This document shows, piece after piece, positions 45,274-53,998 of a stretch of DNA of 64,000 nt. A program made the position numbers and the translations under genes. Positions within the stretch are counted from its first letter, which is position 1. Each line of letters begins with the position of its first letter. The stretch is from an uncultured Holophaga sp. (GTDB lineage Bacteria; Acidobacteriota; Holophagae; Holophagales; Holophagaceae), in NCBI RefSeq assembly GCF_963677305.1, contig NZ_OY781925.1, positions 886,001-950,000 on the forward strand, written 5' to 3'. Below the pieces are notes generated by a model. The model did no database searches. It had not been told where the DNA came from and saw only the letters and a list, made by a program, of their open reading frames with translations.

Positions 45274-45662
45274 GGCACGACCCCAAGCGCGGGCTCTACA
45301 TGATCGGCGTGGTGGCCGCCCGCTACGAGATCCATCCCCAGACCCTCCGCCTTTATGAGCGGGAGGGGCTCCTCCTGCCCAGCCGCACGGAGGGCAAGAC
45401 CCGGCTCTACAGTGATGATGATCTGGAGCGCCTGGAGTTCATCCTCAGTCTCACCCGGGACCTGGGCGTCAACCTGGCCGGGGTGGAGGTGGTGCTCAAT
45501 CTCCGGGACCGCATGCAGCGTATGCAGGAGGAGCTTCAGAAGAGGCTCGATGCCTATGAAACTAAACTGAGGGCCGCAGGGGTCGAAATAGACCATGGAC
45601 GCGAGTCCTTCAGCCCCACGGGTCTGGTCAAGCTCGCCTCCACTGGCCTCCGCAAACGCTGA
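45270..45662 (+). CDS. hspR: MerR-family heat-shock repressor HspR
   Basis: Probable DnaK-dependent repressor of heat-shock genes, 130 aa. The MerR helix-turn-helix and wing are clear: [20 protein letters not shown] (residues 9-28), then [21 protein letters not shown] coiled-coil segment lies at about 70-105. The HPQTLR form is characteristic of HspR, and position directly after dnaJ (ATGA overlap, GGAGG upstream) agrees. HspR normally binds the HAIR element; I found no clear HAIR upstream of dnaK or dnaJ here. Confidence 0.9.
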
Positions 45663-45718
45663 CAGGGTATGCTCTCCCGGTAGCCCTTCTGCCACCCTGT
45701 TCCTTCCCAAGGTGAACT

Positions 45719-46597
45719 GTGCCCCAACGGCATATGGAAGAACACTCCCTCGACAAGTACTTCGATTCCATCCGGGATCTGCCCCTGCTCACCGCGGAGG
45801 AGGAGCAGCTGTATGGCCAGATGTGGCAGAACGAAGACAATCCCCCTGAGGTGCGGTCCGAGGGGCTGCGGCATCTGGTGGAGGGGAACCTCCGCTTTGT
45901 GGTCAAGGAGGCCCGCAAGTTCCAGGGCATGGGTCTGGACCTCCTGGACCTCATCTCCGAGGGGAACCTGGGGCTCATCGAGGCCGCCAAGCGCTTCGAC
46001 CCCACCCGCGAGAACAAGTTCCTCACCTACGCCTCGTGGTGGGTGCGCCAGGCCATCTTCCATGCCCTGGCAGAGCACGGCAGCAAGATCCGCCTCCCCC
46101 AGAAGGTGGCCGGCCACCTGGTCCAGTTGAGCCGGATCACCAATCGCCTCTCCCAGGAACTGGGCCATCCTCCCCTGATCCAGGAGATCGTGGCGGCGAG
46201 CCACTTCTCGACGGAGGAGGTGGAGCGCCTGCAGCTTCTCCAGCAGACCACCTGCACGGTCTCTACGGAGCAGGGCGTGGGTGAGTCGGACCTCACCCTG
46301 GGGGACAGCCTGGAGCAGACCAGCGAGCCCAGCCCTCTGGAGACCCTGGACCAGGAGTCCTTCCTCGACCAGGTGCGCCTGAGCCTGGCCATCCTCAATG
46401 ACAAGGAACGGGCCATCATCACCCGCCACTTCGGGATGGACGGGACAGAGCCCATGACACTCGAGAAGATCGGCCAGACCTTCATGCCCCCCATCAGCCG
46501 GGAACGGGTGCGGCAGATCGAGGAACGGGCCTTCGCCAAGATCCGGGACCGCCGTCGGGTGCTTCTGGGGCAGTTCCTGCAGGAGTGCAAGCTTTGA
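45719..46597 (+). CDS. Alternative sigma-70 factor (group 2/3, RpoH/RpoS-like)
   Basis: Second sigma factor of the window, 292 aa, lacking region 1.1. Region 1.2 is EEHSLDKYFDSIRDLPLLT (about residue 7). Region 2 is GNLRFVVKEARKFQGMGLDL and FLTYASWWVRQAIFHAL (about 58-120). Region 3 is about 125-185. Region 4 has LEKIGQTFMPPISRERVRQI (about 250), with two extra residues in the helix-turn-helix compared with RpoD. GTG 45719 has AAGGTG 5 bases upstream; ATG 45734 is the alternative. It follows hspR by 56 bases, so a heat-shock role is possible, but its sequence does not clearly carry an RpoH box. Confidence 0.9.
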   Translation: MPQRHMEEHSLDKYFDSIRDLPLLTAEEEQLYGQMWQNEDNPPEVRSEGLRHLVEGNLRFVVKEARKFQGMGLDLLDLISEGNLGLIEAAKRFDPTRENKFLTYASWWVRQAIFHALAEHGSKIRLPQKVAGHLVQLSRITNRLSQELGHPPLIQEIVAASHFSTEEVERLQLLQQTTCTVSTEQGVGESDLTLGDSLEQTSEPSPLETLDQESFLDQVRLSLAILNDKERAIITRHFGMDGTEPMTLEKIGQTFMPPISRERVRQIEERAFAKIRDRRRVLLGQFLQECKL

Positions 46598-47520
46598 TGG
46601 CTCGGAAGGACTGCGCCCTCTGTCAGGGGCGGGGCTTCATTGTGGATCCGGATCCCCTCAAGCCTGTTCGCCCCTGCGAGTGCGCACGCAGCCAGCGGGC
46701 CGAGGCCGCGGCTCTGGGGATCCCTCCCCGCTACCGCCAGTCCACCTTCGAGTCCTTCTGGGACTGGTGGAAGCTGGAGCATCCCAGGGATACCGTGGCT
46801 GCGGATGTGACCCGGGCCTTCCTGGCCCTGGACAACCCCACAGCCCGGGCGGTCCTCCCCAGGGAGATCGCCTCCAGGGTCGAGCTCATCCTGCACCGCT
46901 GCGGTGCCAAGTCCCTCCCTGCGGGAGAGGTGGGTTGGAAGGACCTGAAGCCCGCCCTTGAGCCTGACGGCTACCGCAACCTCTTCAACTGGGCCCGCAG
47001 TGATCGGGACGCGGTGGACCTCTGGTGGATCGACGGTCCTCCGGGGAGCGGACGCAGCAGCCTGGCCGCCGCCGCCCTGCGGGCCTGGGCCGAGCGCACC
47101 GGCCGTCCGGGCCTCTTCGTGAGTGTGCGGACCTTCAGCCAGGAGCTGAAGGACACCTACTACGACTCCCGCAGCTTCCGGAATACGGACTTCCAGAGCG
47201 AACGGGACCGCATGGCGCCCTTGCTGCAGGCCGAGTGCCTGGTGCTCGATGACTTCGACCGGCTGGATGCGGACATCCGGGTGGTGAGGTCCATGGCCCA
47301 GCTTCTGGACCATCGCTACGGTCAGGAGCTCCCCACCATCCTGACCGCAGGGCGCTGGGCCGAGTCCCTCCAGACTGAGGCGCCCGAGGCCTATCCCCTG
47401 ATGCGGCTGGAGGACACCAGTCTCCTGCGCCGGCTGGCCCAGGCCCGTCGGGTCATGCTGGCCCCCTGTCTCGAGCGTCTCCTCGAGACCCTGGCGCCCA
47501 AGGCCAAGCCCCGGACATGA
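46597..47520 (+). CDS. DnaC/IstB-like AAA+ ATPase with N-terminal Cys cluster
   Basis: The 307-aa product resembles DnaC/DnaI helicase loaders. An N-terminal zinc-like cluster (C-x2-C in DCALCQGRGF, then CECAR, residues 5-31) precedes an AAA+ domain. That domain has Walker A GPPGSGRSS near residue 149 and Walker B LVLDDFDRLD near residue 224. The N-terminal Cys cluster recalls DnaI. ATG 46597 overlaps the sigma-factor stop (TGATG) and the stop overlaps the exporter gene. No transposase is adjacent, so it is not an IstB of an IS21 element. It may be the organism's chromosomal helicase loader. Confidence 0.82.
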   Translation: MARKDCALCQGRGFIVDPDPLKPVRPCECARSQRAEAAALGIPPRYRQSTFESFWDWWKLEHPRDTVAADVTRAFLALDNPTARAVLPREIASRVELILHRCGAKSLPAGEVGWKDLKPALEPDGYRNLFNWARSDRDAVDLWWIDGPPGSGRSSLAAAALRAWAERTGRPGLFVSVRTFSQELKDTYYDSRSFRNTDFQSERDRMAPLLQAECLVLDDFDRLDADIRVVRSMAQLLDHRYGQELPTILTAGRWAESLQTEAPEAYPLMRLEDTSLLRRLAQARRVMLAPCLERLLETLAPKAKPRT

Positions 47521-50090
47521 AGTTCCTGCTGCAGGGGCTCTGGCGAGCCCACCTGAGGCGCCCCCGGGGGGGCTGGATCGCCCTGCTGATCATCACCCTG
47601 GTCCTGGGGGCTGGGATCTTCCGGGTGGAGCGCCGCCTGGACCTCTTCAGCCTGCTGCCCACGGATCATCCGGTGGTCCGGGCCAGCATCGAGGCCGGGG
47701 TCGGCAAGCAGGAGATCCTCTGGGTGGCGGCCGAAGGGGACATCAAGAACCTGGAGGCCCGGGAGGCCTGGGCCGATGGCCTGGTGGAGCGCTTCCTCTC
47801 CGAGGATGCCCTGCCCATGAACGGGATGAGCGGAGAGGGGCAGATCTCCCGACCGGTGCCGGTCCCCGGCCCCAAGGGGGCCTCCCTCTGGCCCCCCCTC
47901 CTGGCTGCAGGCAACTTCCTGGAGGGGGATCCCGCCGTCGGCCGGATGGTGACCGAGAAGCTCTACGCCGTGGCTCCAGTGATCCTCGGGGATCAGCTTG
48001 CGCCCCTGGCCAGCCCGGAGGGGCTGCGGGAGCGCTTCCAGGCCACCGCCCGGGCCCTGGGCTCCCCGGATCCTGCCCAGGCCAGGGTCGCCGCCCTGGA
48101 TCCTCTGGGGCTCCTGCAGAGCCTGCCGAAGGACAATGTCACCCTGGCCCGTGCCACCTCCGGACTCTCCGCCTTCCCTCTGCGCCTGCGCACGGGCTAC
48201 CTCGAGACCCGGGACGGGCGCTTCGTTCTGCTTCCCCTGGTGCTCGACTTCCCGAGCTCCGACGCCCGGAGCACGGCTCGGGTCCTGACCTGGATCGGAG
48301 GGGGGGCCAAGGGACAGCTGCCCCGGCGGGTCAGTCCCCGGGACCTGGACCAGGCCCTGGCCCCCAATCCGGATCGCGCCTTCCCCATCCAGGCCACCGG
48401 CGCCCATGCCGTTGCCTACTGGGAGACACGGCAGCTGGGGCGGGAGGTGGTCCTGAGCCTCATCCTGAGCTTCGTCCTCATCGGGGTGGTCTACTGGATC
48501 GGCTTCCGGACCCTGGCGGGTTATGGCTTTGTGGTGGTTCCCCTCCTGCTGGGGATGTTCTGGGCGTTGGGGCTCACCGGCTGGATCCTGGGACGCCTGA
48601 ACCTCATGGCCGCGGCCTTCGGTGCAGTCCTCCTGGGCATCGGCGATGACGTGGGGATCCTCCTCTTCAGCCGCTATCGGGAGGAGCGACAGGCTCGGCG
48701 ATCCAAGCCCGCGGCGTTGCGCATGGCCCTCCTGGGGACCGGGCCGGGCATCATCGCCGGGACCCTCTCCACGGCACTCGCCTTCCTGGCCTGCACCCTG
48801 ACCCCCTTCCCGGGATTCCGGGATCTGGGGCTCACGGCCGGCCTGGGGCTCCTCTCCTGCCTGGCCTCCAGCTTTCTGGTCCTTCCCGCCCTGCTCCTGC
48901 TCTTCGACCGGGGGCGGGGCGTCTTCGCCGCCACCAAGAGCGCCCCTCCGGTGCGCCGGAGCATCCCTGCCTGGAAGCCGGTTCTGGTCCTGATCTTCAT
49001 CCTGGTGGCCGCCTGGGGAACCCGCCGCCTGACCTGGGAGGAGGATCTCCGCCGCTTCCGTCAGGCGGGCAACCCCGCCCTGGCCTTGCAGGAACAGCTG
49101 GGGAAGGCCCTGGGTGCCGGCCTCCAGCCCCTGGAGATCCAGATCCCGCTGGATGACTCCGAACACTTCGCCCAGCGCTGGAACCACCTCGCCGTGGCCC
49201 TCCGCCGCGAGGGCATGCCTCTGCCCGCCTGGGCCCCCCCCTCCCGGAAGCTCCGCATGGTGCTCGGCTCGGAGACCTGGTACCGGAAGGCCCTGGAGGA
49301 GGCCGAGCGGGCCGGGCTGGATCCTGCGGCCCTGGAGCGCCCCCTTGAGGCCTTCCGGGCCACGGTGGAGAATCCCCTGGCCGCACCTCTGGCCCTACAG
49401 GAGGTTCTCTCCCCGGAGGCCCCCGGTGGCGGGAGTGCTGCGAGTCCGGGAAGCCGCTGGTTCCATCGCCATGTCGCGGTCACGCCTGCGGCGCCCCACT
49501 TCTCCCTGCCCCTGCGTCTCCCTGAGGCCGCCCAGGAACGGGTGGAGAACGAGGCCGAAGCCGTGGGTGCCCGCATGGTCGGGACTCGTCCCCTCTTCCG
49601 AGCCATCAAAGAGGTGGCACGGCACTCCCTGAGACAGGTCATCGGGCTGGCCTTGGCCGCGGTCCTCCTGGTAGTGGCCCTCTTCGGGCGCAACTGGCGT
49701 TTTCTCGGCCTCGCCCTCGTCCCCCTGGTGGCGGGACAGCTCGGCGTGTTGGGCTTCCTCGGCCTGGTGGGTGAGCCCCTCACCTTCCTGAGCCTGGTGG
49801 CCATCCCCATCACTCTGGGGGTCAGCGTAGACACCGCTATGAACCTGCTCCACCGCTCCCGCCTGGATCCCGAGGCCTCCGGGAAGGTCGCCCGGGTCAA
49901 TGCGGTCTGCGCCGGTACCACCATCGCGGGCTTCGGCGGTCTGGTCTTCAGCGGCTACCGTGGTCTGCGGGGCCTTGGCCTGGCGGCCCTCGGGGGCGTG
50001 GCTCTGGCCCTCCTGGTGACTCAGTGGCTTCTGCCCTGGATGGTGGCCCGCTGGTTCCACACCCGCAAATCGGCCCCGGAGGAGTCATGA
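47517..50090 (+). CDS. RND/MMPL-family exporter
   Basis: Large inner-membrane protein of 857 aa with the two-fold RND plan. There is one N-terminal helix (about residues 18-36), a large periplasmic loop, and a block of five to six helices (about 310-470). A second N-type helix lies at about 482-500, followed by a second loop and a final block of helices (about 700-845). It is of the predicted-exporter type related to hopanoid or lipid transporters (HpnN-like); substrate unknown. ATG 47517 overlaps the upstream ATPase. No membrane-fusion protein or outer-membrane channel is next to it. Confidence 0.85.
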   Translation: MKFLLQGLWRAHLRRPRGGWIALLIITLVLGAGIFRVERRLDLFSLLPTDHPVVRASIEAGVGKQEILWVAAEGDIKNLEAREAWADGLVERFLSEDALPMNGMSGEGQISRPVPVPGPKGASLWPPLLAAGNFLEGDPAVGRMVTEKLYAVAPVILGDQLAPLASPEGLRERFQATARALGSPDPAQARVAALDPLGLLQSLPKDNVTLARATSGLSAFPLRLRTGYLETRDGRFVLLPLVLDFPSSDARSTARVLTWIGGGAKGQLPRRVSPRDLDQALAPNPDRAFPIQATGAHAVAYWETRQLGREVVLSLILSFVLIGVVYWIGFRTLAGYGFVVVPLLLGMFWALGLTGWILGRLNLMAAAFGAVLLGIGDDVGILLFSRYREERQARRSKPAALRMALLGTGPGIIAGTLSTALAFLACTLTPFPGFRDLGLTAGLGLLSCLASSFLVLPALLLLFDRGRGVFAATKSAPPVRRSIPAWKPVLVLIFILVAAWGTRRLTWEEDLRRFRQAGNPALALQEQLGKALGAGLQPLEIQIPLDDSEHFAQRWNHLAVALRREGMPLPAWAPPSRKLRMVLGSETWYRKALEEAERAGLDPAALERPLEAFRATVENPLAAPLALQEVLSPEAPGGGSAASPGSRWFHRHVAVTPAAPHFSLPLRLPEAAQERVENEAEAVGARMVGTRPLFRAIKEVARHSLRQVIGLALAAVLLVVALFGRNWRFLGLALVPLVAGQLGVLGFLGLVGEPLTFLSLVAIPITLGVSVDTAMNLLHRSRLDPEASGKVARVNAVCAGTTIAGFGGLVFSGYRGLRGLGLAALGGVALALLVTQWLLPWMVARWFHTRKSAPEES

Positions 50091-51163
50091 GCCCCGAGGG
50101 CTTGCAGGCCCGTCTGGAGCTGCGGCTGGCCCAGGGGGGGCTCCCCGCGGCGGAGTTCATGGCCCTGGCTCTCTACCACCCCGAGGGGGGCTACTACCGG
50201 CGGGCGACAGGCCCCTGGGGCTTCGGAGGCAAGGACTACTACACGGCCCTGGATCTGGGTTCCATGCTGGGGGAGACCCTGGCTCTGCGGCTCGAAGAGG
50301 CCTGGCTGCGCCTCGGGAGGCCCGGGCGCTTCACGGTCCTGGAGCCCGGAGCAGGCCGGGGATGGCTGGGCCGGGACCTGCTCAAGGCAGCCACGGGTCC
50401 CTTCGCAGAGGCCCTGAGATACCTCCACCAGGACGACAATCCTGCGGGACGAGAGGGGGCGGAGGAGGCCCTCACCCCCTGGCTGACTACGGGGCAGGCG
50501 GGCTTCCTTGCTGAGGCCGACTTGCCGGAGCCTTTCACCGGCGCGGTCATCTCCAATGAGCTCTTCGACGCCCTGCCAGCCCAGCCCTGGCGCTGGTCCG
50601 GTGAAGGCTGGGAGCGGGAGCTGCTCACCCGGGAGGGCGCTGCCTGGGAAGCGGCGGAGCCCGGGGAGGCTGCTGCCTGGTTTGAGTCCCAAGCCGAGGA
50701 CGGACTGCAGCCAGGGGATGCAGGCGTCTGGTGTGCAGGGCTGCCCGAGCTGGTGGGTCGGCTCTGCGGCTCCCTCCGGGAGGGGCTCTTCCTGGCCATC
50801 GACTATGGCGACACCGCCGCGCGGCTCCTGGCCAAGGGGGCGGATCTGCGGCGATACAGGGGCCATACGGTGGACGGCGCCTGGTGGGAGGCTCCCGGGG
50901 AGGCGGACCTGACGGCCGACGTGGACTTCTCCCGCCTGGAGGCGCTCCTCCGGGCTGCGGGACTGGGGGAGCTCTCCCATCGGAGCCTGAGTCGCTGGGT
51001 CCGGGAGCATGCCCCCATCGCGACCTGGGAGGCGACTTGGCAGTCCCTGGACCCGAGAGAGCGGATCAAGCGCACCGAGAACCTGCTCCAGCTCACTCTT
51101 CCCGGGATGATGGGGGAACGCTTCCGGGTGCTGGAGGGCTGGAGGGTCCCAGCGCCCTCCTAA
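50087..51163 (+). CDS. MidA-type SAM-dependent methyltransferase (COG1565)
   Basis: Class I methyltransferase of the MidA/NDUFAF7 family, 358 aa. It has the family's HPEGGYYRRATGPWGFGGKD and YYTALDLGSMLGE near residues 40-70, the SAM motif VLEPGAGRGWLGRDLL near residue 86, and ISNELFDALPA near residue 158. In mitochondria the homologue methylates an Arg of a complex I subunit; the bacterial substrate is unknown. ATG 50087 has GGAGGAG upstream and overlaps the exporter stop (ATGA). Presence of nuoEF at the other end of the window may be coincidental. Confidence 0.9.
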   Translation: MSPEGLQARLELRLAQGGLPAAEFMALALYHPEGGYYRRATGPWGFGGKDYYTALDLGSMLGETLALRLEEAWLRLGRPGRFTVLEPGAGRGWLGRDLLKAATGPFAEALRYLHQDDNPAGREGAEEALTPWLTTGQAGFLAEADLPEPFTGAVISNELFDALPAQPWRWSGEGWERELLTREGAAWEAAEPGEAAAWFESQAEDGLQPGDAGVWCAGLPELVGRLCGSLREGLFLAIDYGDTAARLLAKGADLRRYRGHTVDGAWWEAPGEADLTADVDFSRLEALLRAAGLGELSHRSLSRWVREHAPIATWEATWQSLDPRERIKRTENLLQLTLPGMMGERFRVLEGWRVPAPS

Positions 51164-51215
51164 ACCCACCTCGCCTTGCTAGGTATACTGGGCGCCCCAT
51201 CTGAAGGAGTCCCCC

Positions 51216-53333
51216 ATGCCACGCACCCCGTTCCTGCACCTCGGGTTGGCCCTGGCCACCCTCACCGCTGCCGCGGAGACTCCCGTGAAACCTGAGAACA
51301 TCCCCATGCTCGCCCCCTGGACCGGACCCTTCGGGGGCGTCCCGCCCTGGGACAAGGTCAAGCCCAAGGACTTCATCCCCGCCTTTGAGGCGGCCATGGC
51401 GGTGAAGCGCCGCGAGATCCAGGCCATCGTCGCCAACCCGGCGCCTCCCAGCTTCGAGAACACGATCCTGGCCCTGGAGCGCTCCGGCAAGGTTCTTTCC
51501 CGGGTGGGCATCCTGGAGGACGTCTGGTTCGGAACCCTCAAGCTGGGCGAAGTCCCGAAAATCGAGGCCGAGATCAGTCCGAAGCTCGCCGCCTTCGGTG
51601 ACGAGATCATCCAGAACGGCCCCCTCTTCAAGCGCATCGAGGCGGTCTACCTGGCCGCCGACAAGGCTGGCCTGGACCCCGTCCAGAAGCGCCTCACCTG
51701 GCTCTACTACACCAACTTCGTGCGCTCAGGGGCCCGGCTAGACCAGGCGCAGAAGGCCCGGATGAAGGCCATCAACCAGCGCCTGGCCACCCTCAGCACG
51801 ATCTTCAGCCAGAATGTCCTGACTGACGAGAATGAGGACTACACCCTCCTTGACCGCAAGGCTGACCTGGACGGCCTTCCCGCCGACTTCTGCGATGCGG
51901 CCGCCCGTGCCGCCGAGGCCAAGGGTTTCAAGGGCAAATGGCTCATCGCCAACACTCGCTCGGCCATGGAGCCCTTCCTCTCCTATGCCACCAGCCGGGC
52001 CCTGCGGGAGAAGGTCTGGCGCACCTACATCATGCGCGGGGACCACGGCGGGAAGACGGACAACAACGCCAATATCCAGGAGATCCTGAAGCTCCGCTTC
52101 GAGAAGGCCCAGCTCCTGGGCTACAAGACCTATGCCCATTGGTCCCTCGAGACCTCCATGGCCAAGACCCCTGAGGCGGCCATGGCGCTCATGGAGGCCG
52201 TCTGGAAGCCCGCCGCCGCCCAGGTCCGGGCGGATGTGGCGGAGATGCAGGGGATCATCGACAAGGAAGGGGGGCACTTCAAGCTGGCCCCTTGGGATTA
52301 TCGGTTCTATGTCGAGAAACTCCGCAAAGCCAAGTACGACTTGGATATGGGCGAGGTGCAGCCCTACATGCAGCTGGACAAGCTGCGGGAGGGCATGTTC
52401 TGGGCGGCGGGGCAGCTCTACGGACTCTCCTTCACCCAGGTCCAGGGCCTTCCCCTGCAGCACCCGGATGTGAGGGTCTACGAAGTCAAGGATGCCAAGG
52501 GCAATCACTTGGCCCTCTGGTACTTCGATCCCTTCGCCCGGGATGGCAAGAACAGCGGGGCCTGGATGAACGAGTACCGGGGTCAGGAGAAGCTGGATGG
52601 GGCAGTCTCCCCGATCGTGTCGAACAACTCGAACTTCACCAAGGGGGCTCCCGGGCAACCCGTGCTCATCTCCTGGGATGATGCCGAGACCATGTTCCAT
52701 GAGTTCGGTCACGCCCTCCACGGCATGCTCTCCGATGTGGCCTACCCCAGTTTGGCCGGGACCAATGTGGCCCGGGACTTCGTGGAGTTCCCCTCCCAGA
52801 TCAACGAACACTGGCTCATGACGCCGGAGATCCTCAATCGCTTCGCGCTTCACTACCAGACCGGCAAGCCGATCCCGGCGGAACTGGTCGAGAAGATCAA
52901 GCGGGCCTCCACCTTCAACGAGGGCTTCAAGACCATGGAGTTCCTGGCCTCCGCGGTCATCGACATGGAGTTCCACCTGGCCGGGGGCAAGGCCATCGAT
53001 CCCGGCAAGTTCGAGCGGGAGGAACTGGCAAGGTTGGGCATGCCCGGAGAGATCGTCATGCGCCACCGCCCCACCCAGTTCAACCACATCTTCTCTGGGG
53101 ACGGCTACTCGGCGGGTTACTACTCCTACCTCTGGGCCGACGCCCTGGTGGCGGACGCCTGGGAAGCATTCCAGGAAGGGAAGGGCCCCTGGGACCCCAC
53201 CGTGGCTGCCCGCTTCAAGGACTGCATCCTCACCAAGGGCAACACCCAGGATCCTGCCGACGAGTTCCGCGCCTTCCGGGGCCGGGATGTGGACACCAAG
53301 GCCCTCATGCGGGCCCGGGGCTTCCTGAAGTAG
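51216..53333 (+). CDS. M3-family oligopeptidase (Dcp/OpdA-like), exported
   Basis: Zinc metallopeptidase cleaving short peptides, 705 aa. A short signal-like N-terminus (residues 1-20, ending AAAET) suggests export. The zinc motif HEFGH (residues 495-499) is followed by the distal Glu in the DFVEFPSQINEHW block (about 525-538). DGYSAGYYSYLWADALVADA near residue 630 is typical of peptidyl-dipeptidase Dcp. ATG 51216 has AAGGAGT about 6 bases upstream. A good -10 (TATACT, 51184-51189) lies just before it but lacks a clear -35. It ends at a perfect hairpin. Confidence 0.93.
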   Translation: MPRTPFLHLGLALATLTAAAETPVKPENIPMLAPWTGPFGGVPPWDKVKPKDFIPAFEAAMAVKRREIQAIVANPAPPSFENTILALERSGKVLSRVGILEDVWFGTLKLGEVPKIEAEISPKLAAFGDEIIQNGPLFKRIEAVYLAADKAGLDPVQKRLTWLYYTNFVRSGARLDQAQKARMKAINQRLATLSTIFSQNVLTDENEDYTLLDRKADLDGLPADFCDAAARAAEAKGFKGKWLIANTRSAMEPFLSYATSRALREKVWRTYIMRGDHGGKTDNNANIQEILKLRFEKAQLLGYKTYAHWSLETSMAKTPEAAMALMEAVWKPAAAQVRADVAEMQGIIDKEGGHFKLAPWDYRFYVEKLRKAKYDLDMGEVQPYMQLDKLREGMFWAAGQLYGLSFTQVQGLPLQHPDVRVYEVKDAKGNHLALWYFDPFARDGKNSGAWMNEYRGQEKLDGAVSPIVSNNSNFTKGAPGQPVLISWDDAETMFHEFGHALHGMLSDVAYPSLAGTNVARDFVEFPSQINEHWLMTPEILNRFALHYQTGKPIPAELVEKIKRASTFNEGFKTMEFLASAVIDMEFHLAGGKAIDPGKFEREELARLGMPGEIVMRHRPTQFNHIFSGDGYSAGYYSYLWADALVADAWEAFQEGKGPWDPTVAARFKDCILTKGNTQDPADEFRAFRGRDVDTKALMRARGFLK

Positions 53334-53335
53334 CC

Positions 53336-53377
53336 TGAAGCACTGAGCCCCTCCCGCCGGAGGGGCTCAGTGCTTCA
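53336..53377. terminator. Perfect 19-bp hairpin between the M3 peptidase and thiE
   Basis: TGAAGCACTGAGCCCCTCC pairs with GGAGGGGCTCAGTGCTTCA around a 4-base loop. It lies directly after the peptidase stop and includes the thiE stop codon (53375-53377), so it serves both convergent genes. Confidence 0.85.
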
Positions 53378-53998
53378 GAGGGCCATGCTCATCCGGGCGG
53401 AGAGCTCGCGCGCGGCGGCTTCAGGGTCCCCGGCGCTGCAGATGGCGGAGACCACGGCGATGCCCTCGGCGCCGGCCTTCACGACCTCTGCGATATTGCC
53501 GGCGTGGATCCCCCCGATGGCCACCAGGGGGTGGCGGCTGAAGGCCCGGATCCGGGCGAGGCCTTCCAGGCCCCAGGCTCCCTTGGTGTCCGCCTTGGTA
53601 GGGGTACCGAAGACGGGACTCACCCCCAGGTAGTCAACGGGCTGCTCCTGGGCACGCTCCACCTCCTCCCAGGTCTCCACGGAGAGACCCAGGATGGCAT
53701 CTGGCCCCAAGAGGCGCCGGGCGTCCCAGGGGTCCATGTCGCTTTGGCCGATGTGGGCGCCTGCCGCGCCACAGGCCAGGGTCACATCGATCCGGTCGTT
53801 GATGATGAGAGGATGCTCACCCAACATGGCTTTGAGGGCTTTGGCCTGGGCCACGAAAGCCCGAGTGTCCAGCGCCTTCTCCCGTAGCTGCACGCTGGAC
53901 ACACCGCCCCGGAGGGCGGCGGCTGCGATGGCCTCCAGACTGCGTCCCCGGGAGAGATCGCGGTCCGTGACGAGACAGAGTCCCGGGAGGCTAGGCAT
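53375..53998 (-). CDS. thiE: Thiamine-phosphate synthase
   Basis: Joins HMP diphosphate and thiazole phosphate to make thiamine phosphate. The product is 207 aa. TIM-barrel signatures are VTDRDLSRG near the start, GVSSVQLREKALDTR near residue 36, LIINDRIDVTLACGAAGAHIGQ near 65-85, DYLGVSPVFGTPTKAD near 125 and AIGGIHAGN near 160. ATG 53998 overlaps the thiM stop by 8 bases; the longer upstream frame is antisense noise. Its stop is inside a terminator stem. Confidence 0.95.
   Translation of the reverse strand: MPSLPGLCLVTDRDLSRGRSLEAIAAAALRGGVSSVQLREKALDTRAFVAQAKALKAMLGEHPLIINDRIDVTLACGAAGAHIGQSDMDPWDARRLLGPDAILGLSVETWEEVERAQEQPVDYLGVSPVFGTPTKADTKGAWGLEGLARIRAFSRHPLVAIGGIHAGNIAEVVKAGAEGIAVVSAICSAGDPEAAARELSARMSMAL

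Noticed and set aside
46597..47520. IstB gene of an IS21-type insertion sequence
   Set aside because: No IstA transposase, terminal repeats or target duplication; the gene is translationally coupled to a sigma factor and an exporter.
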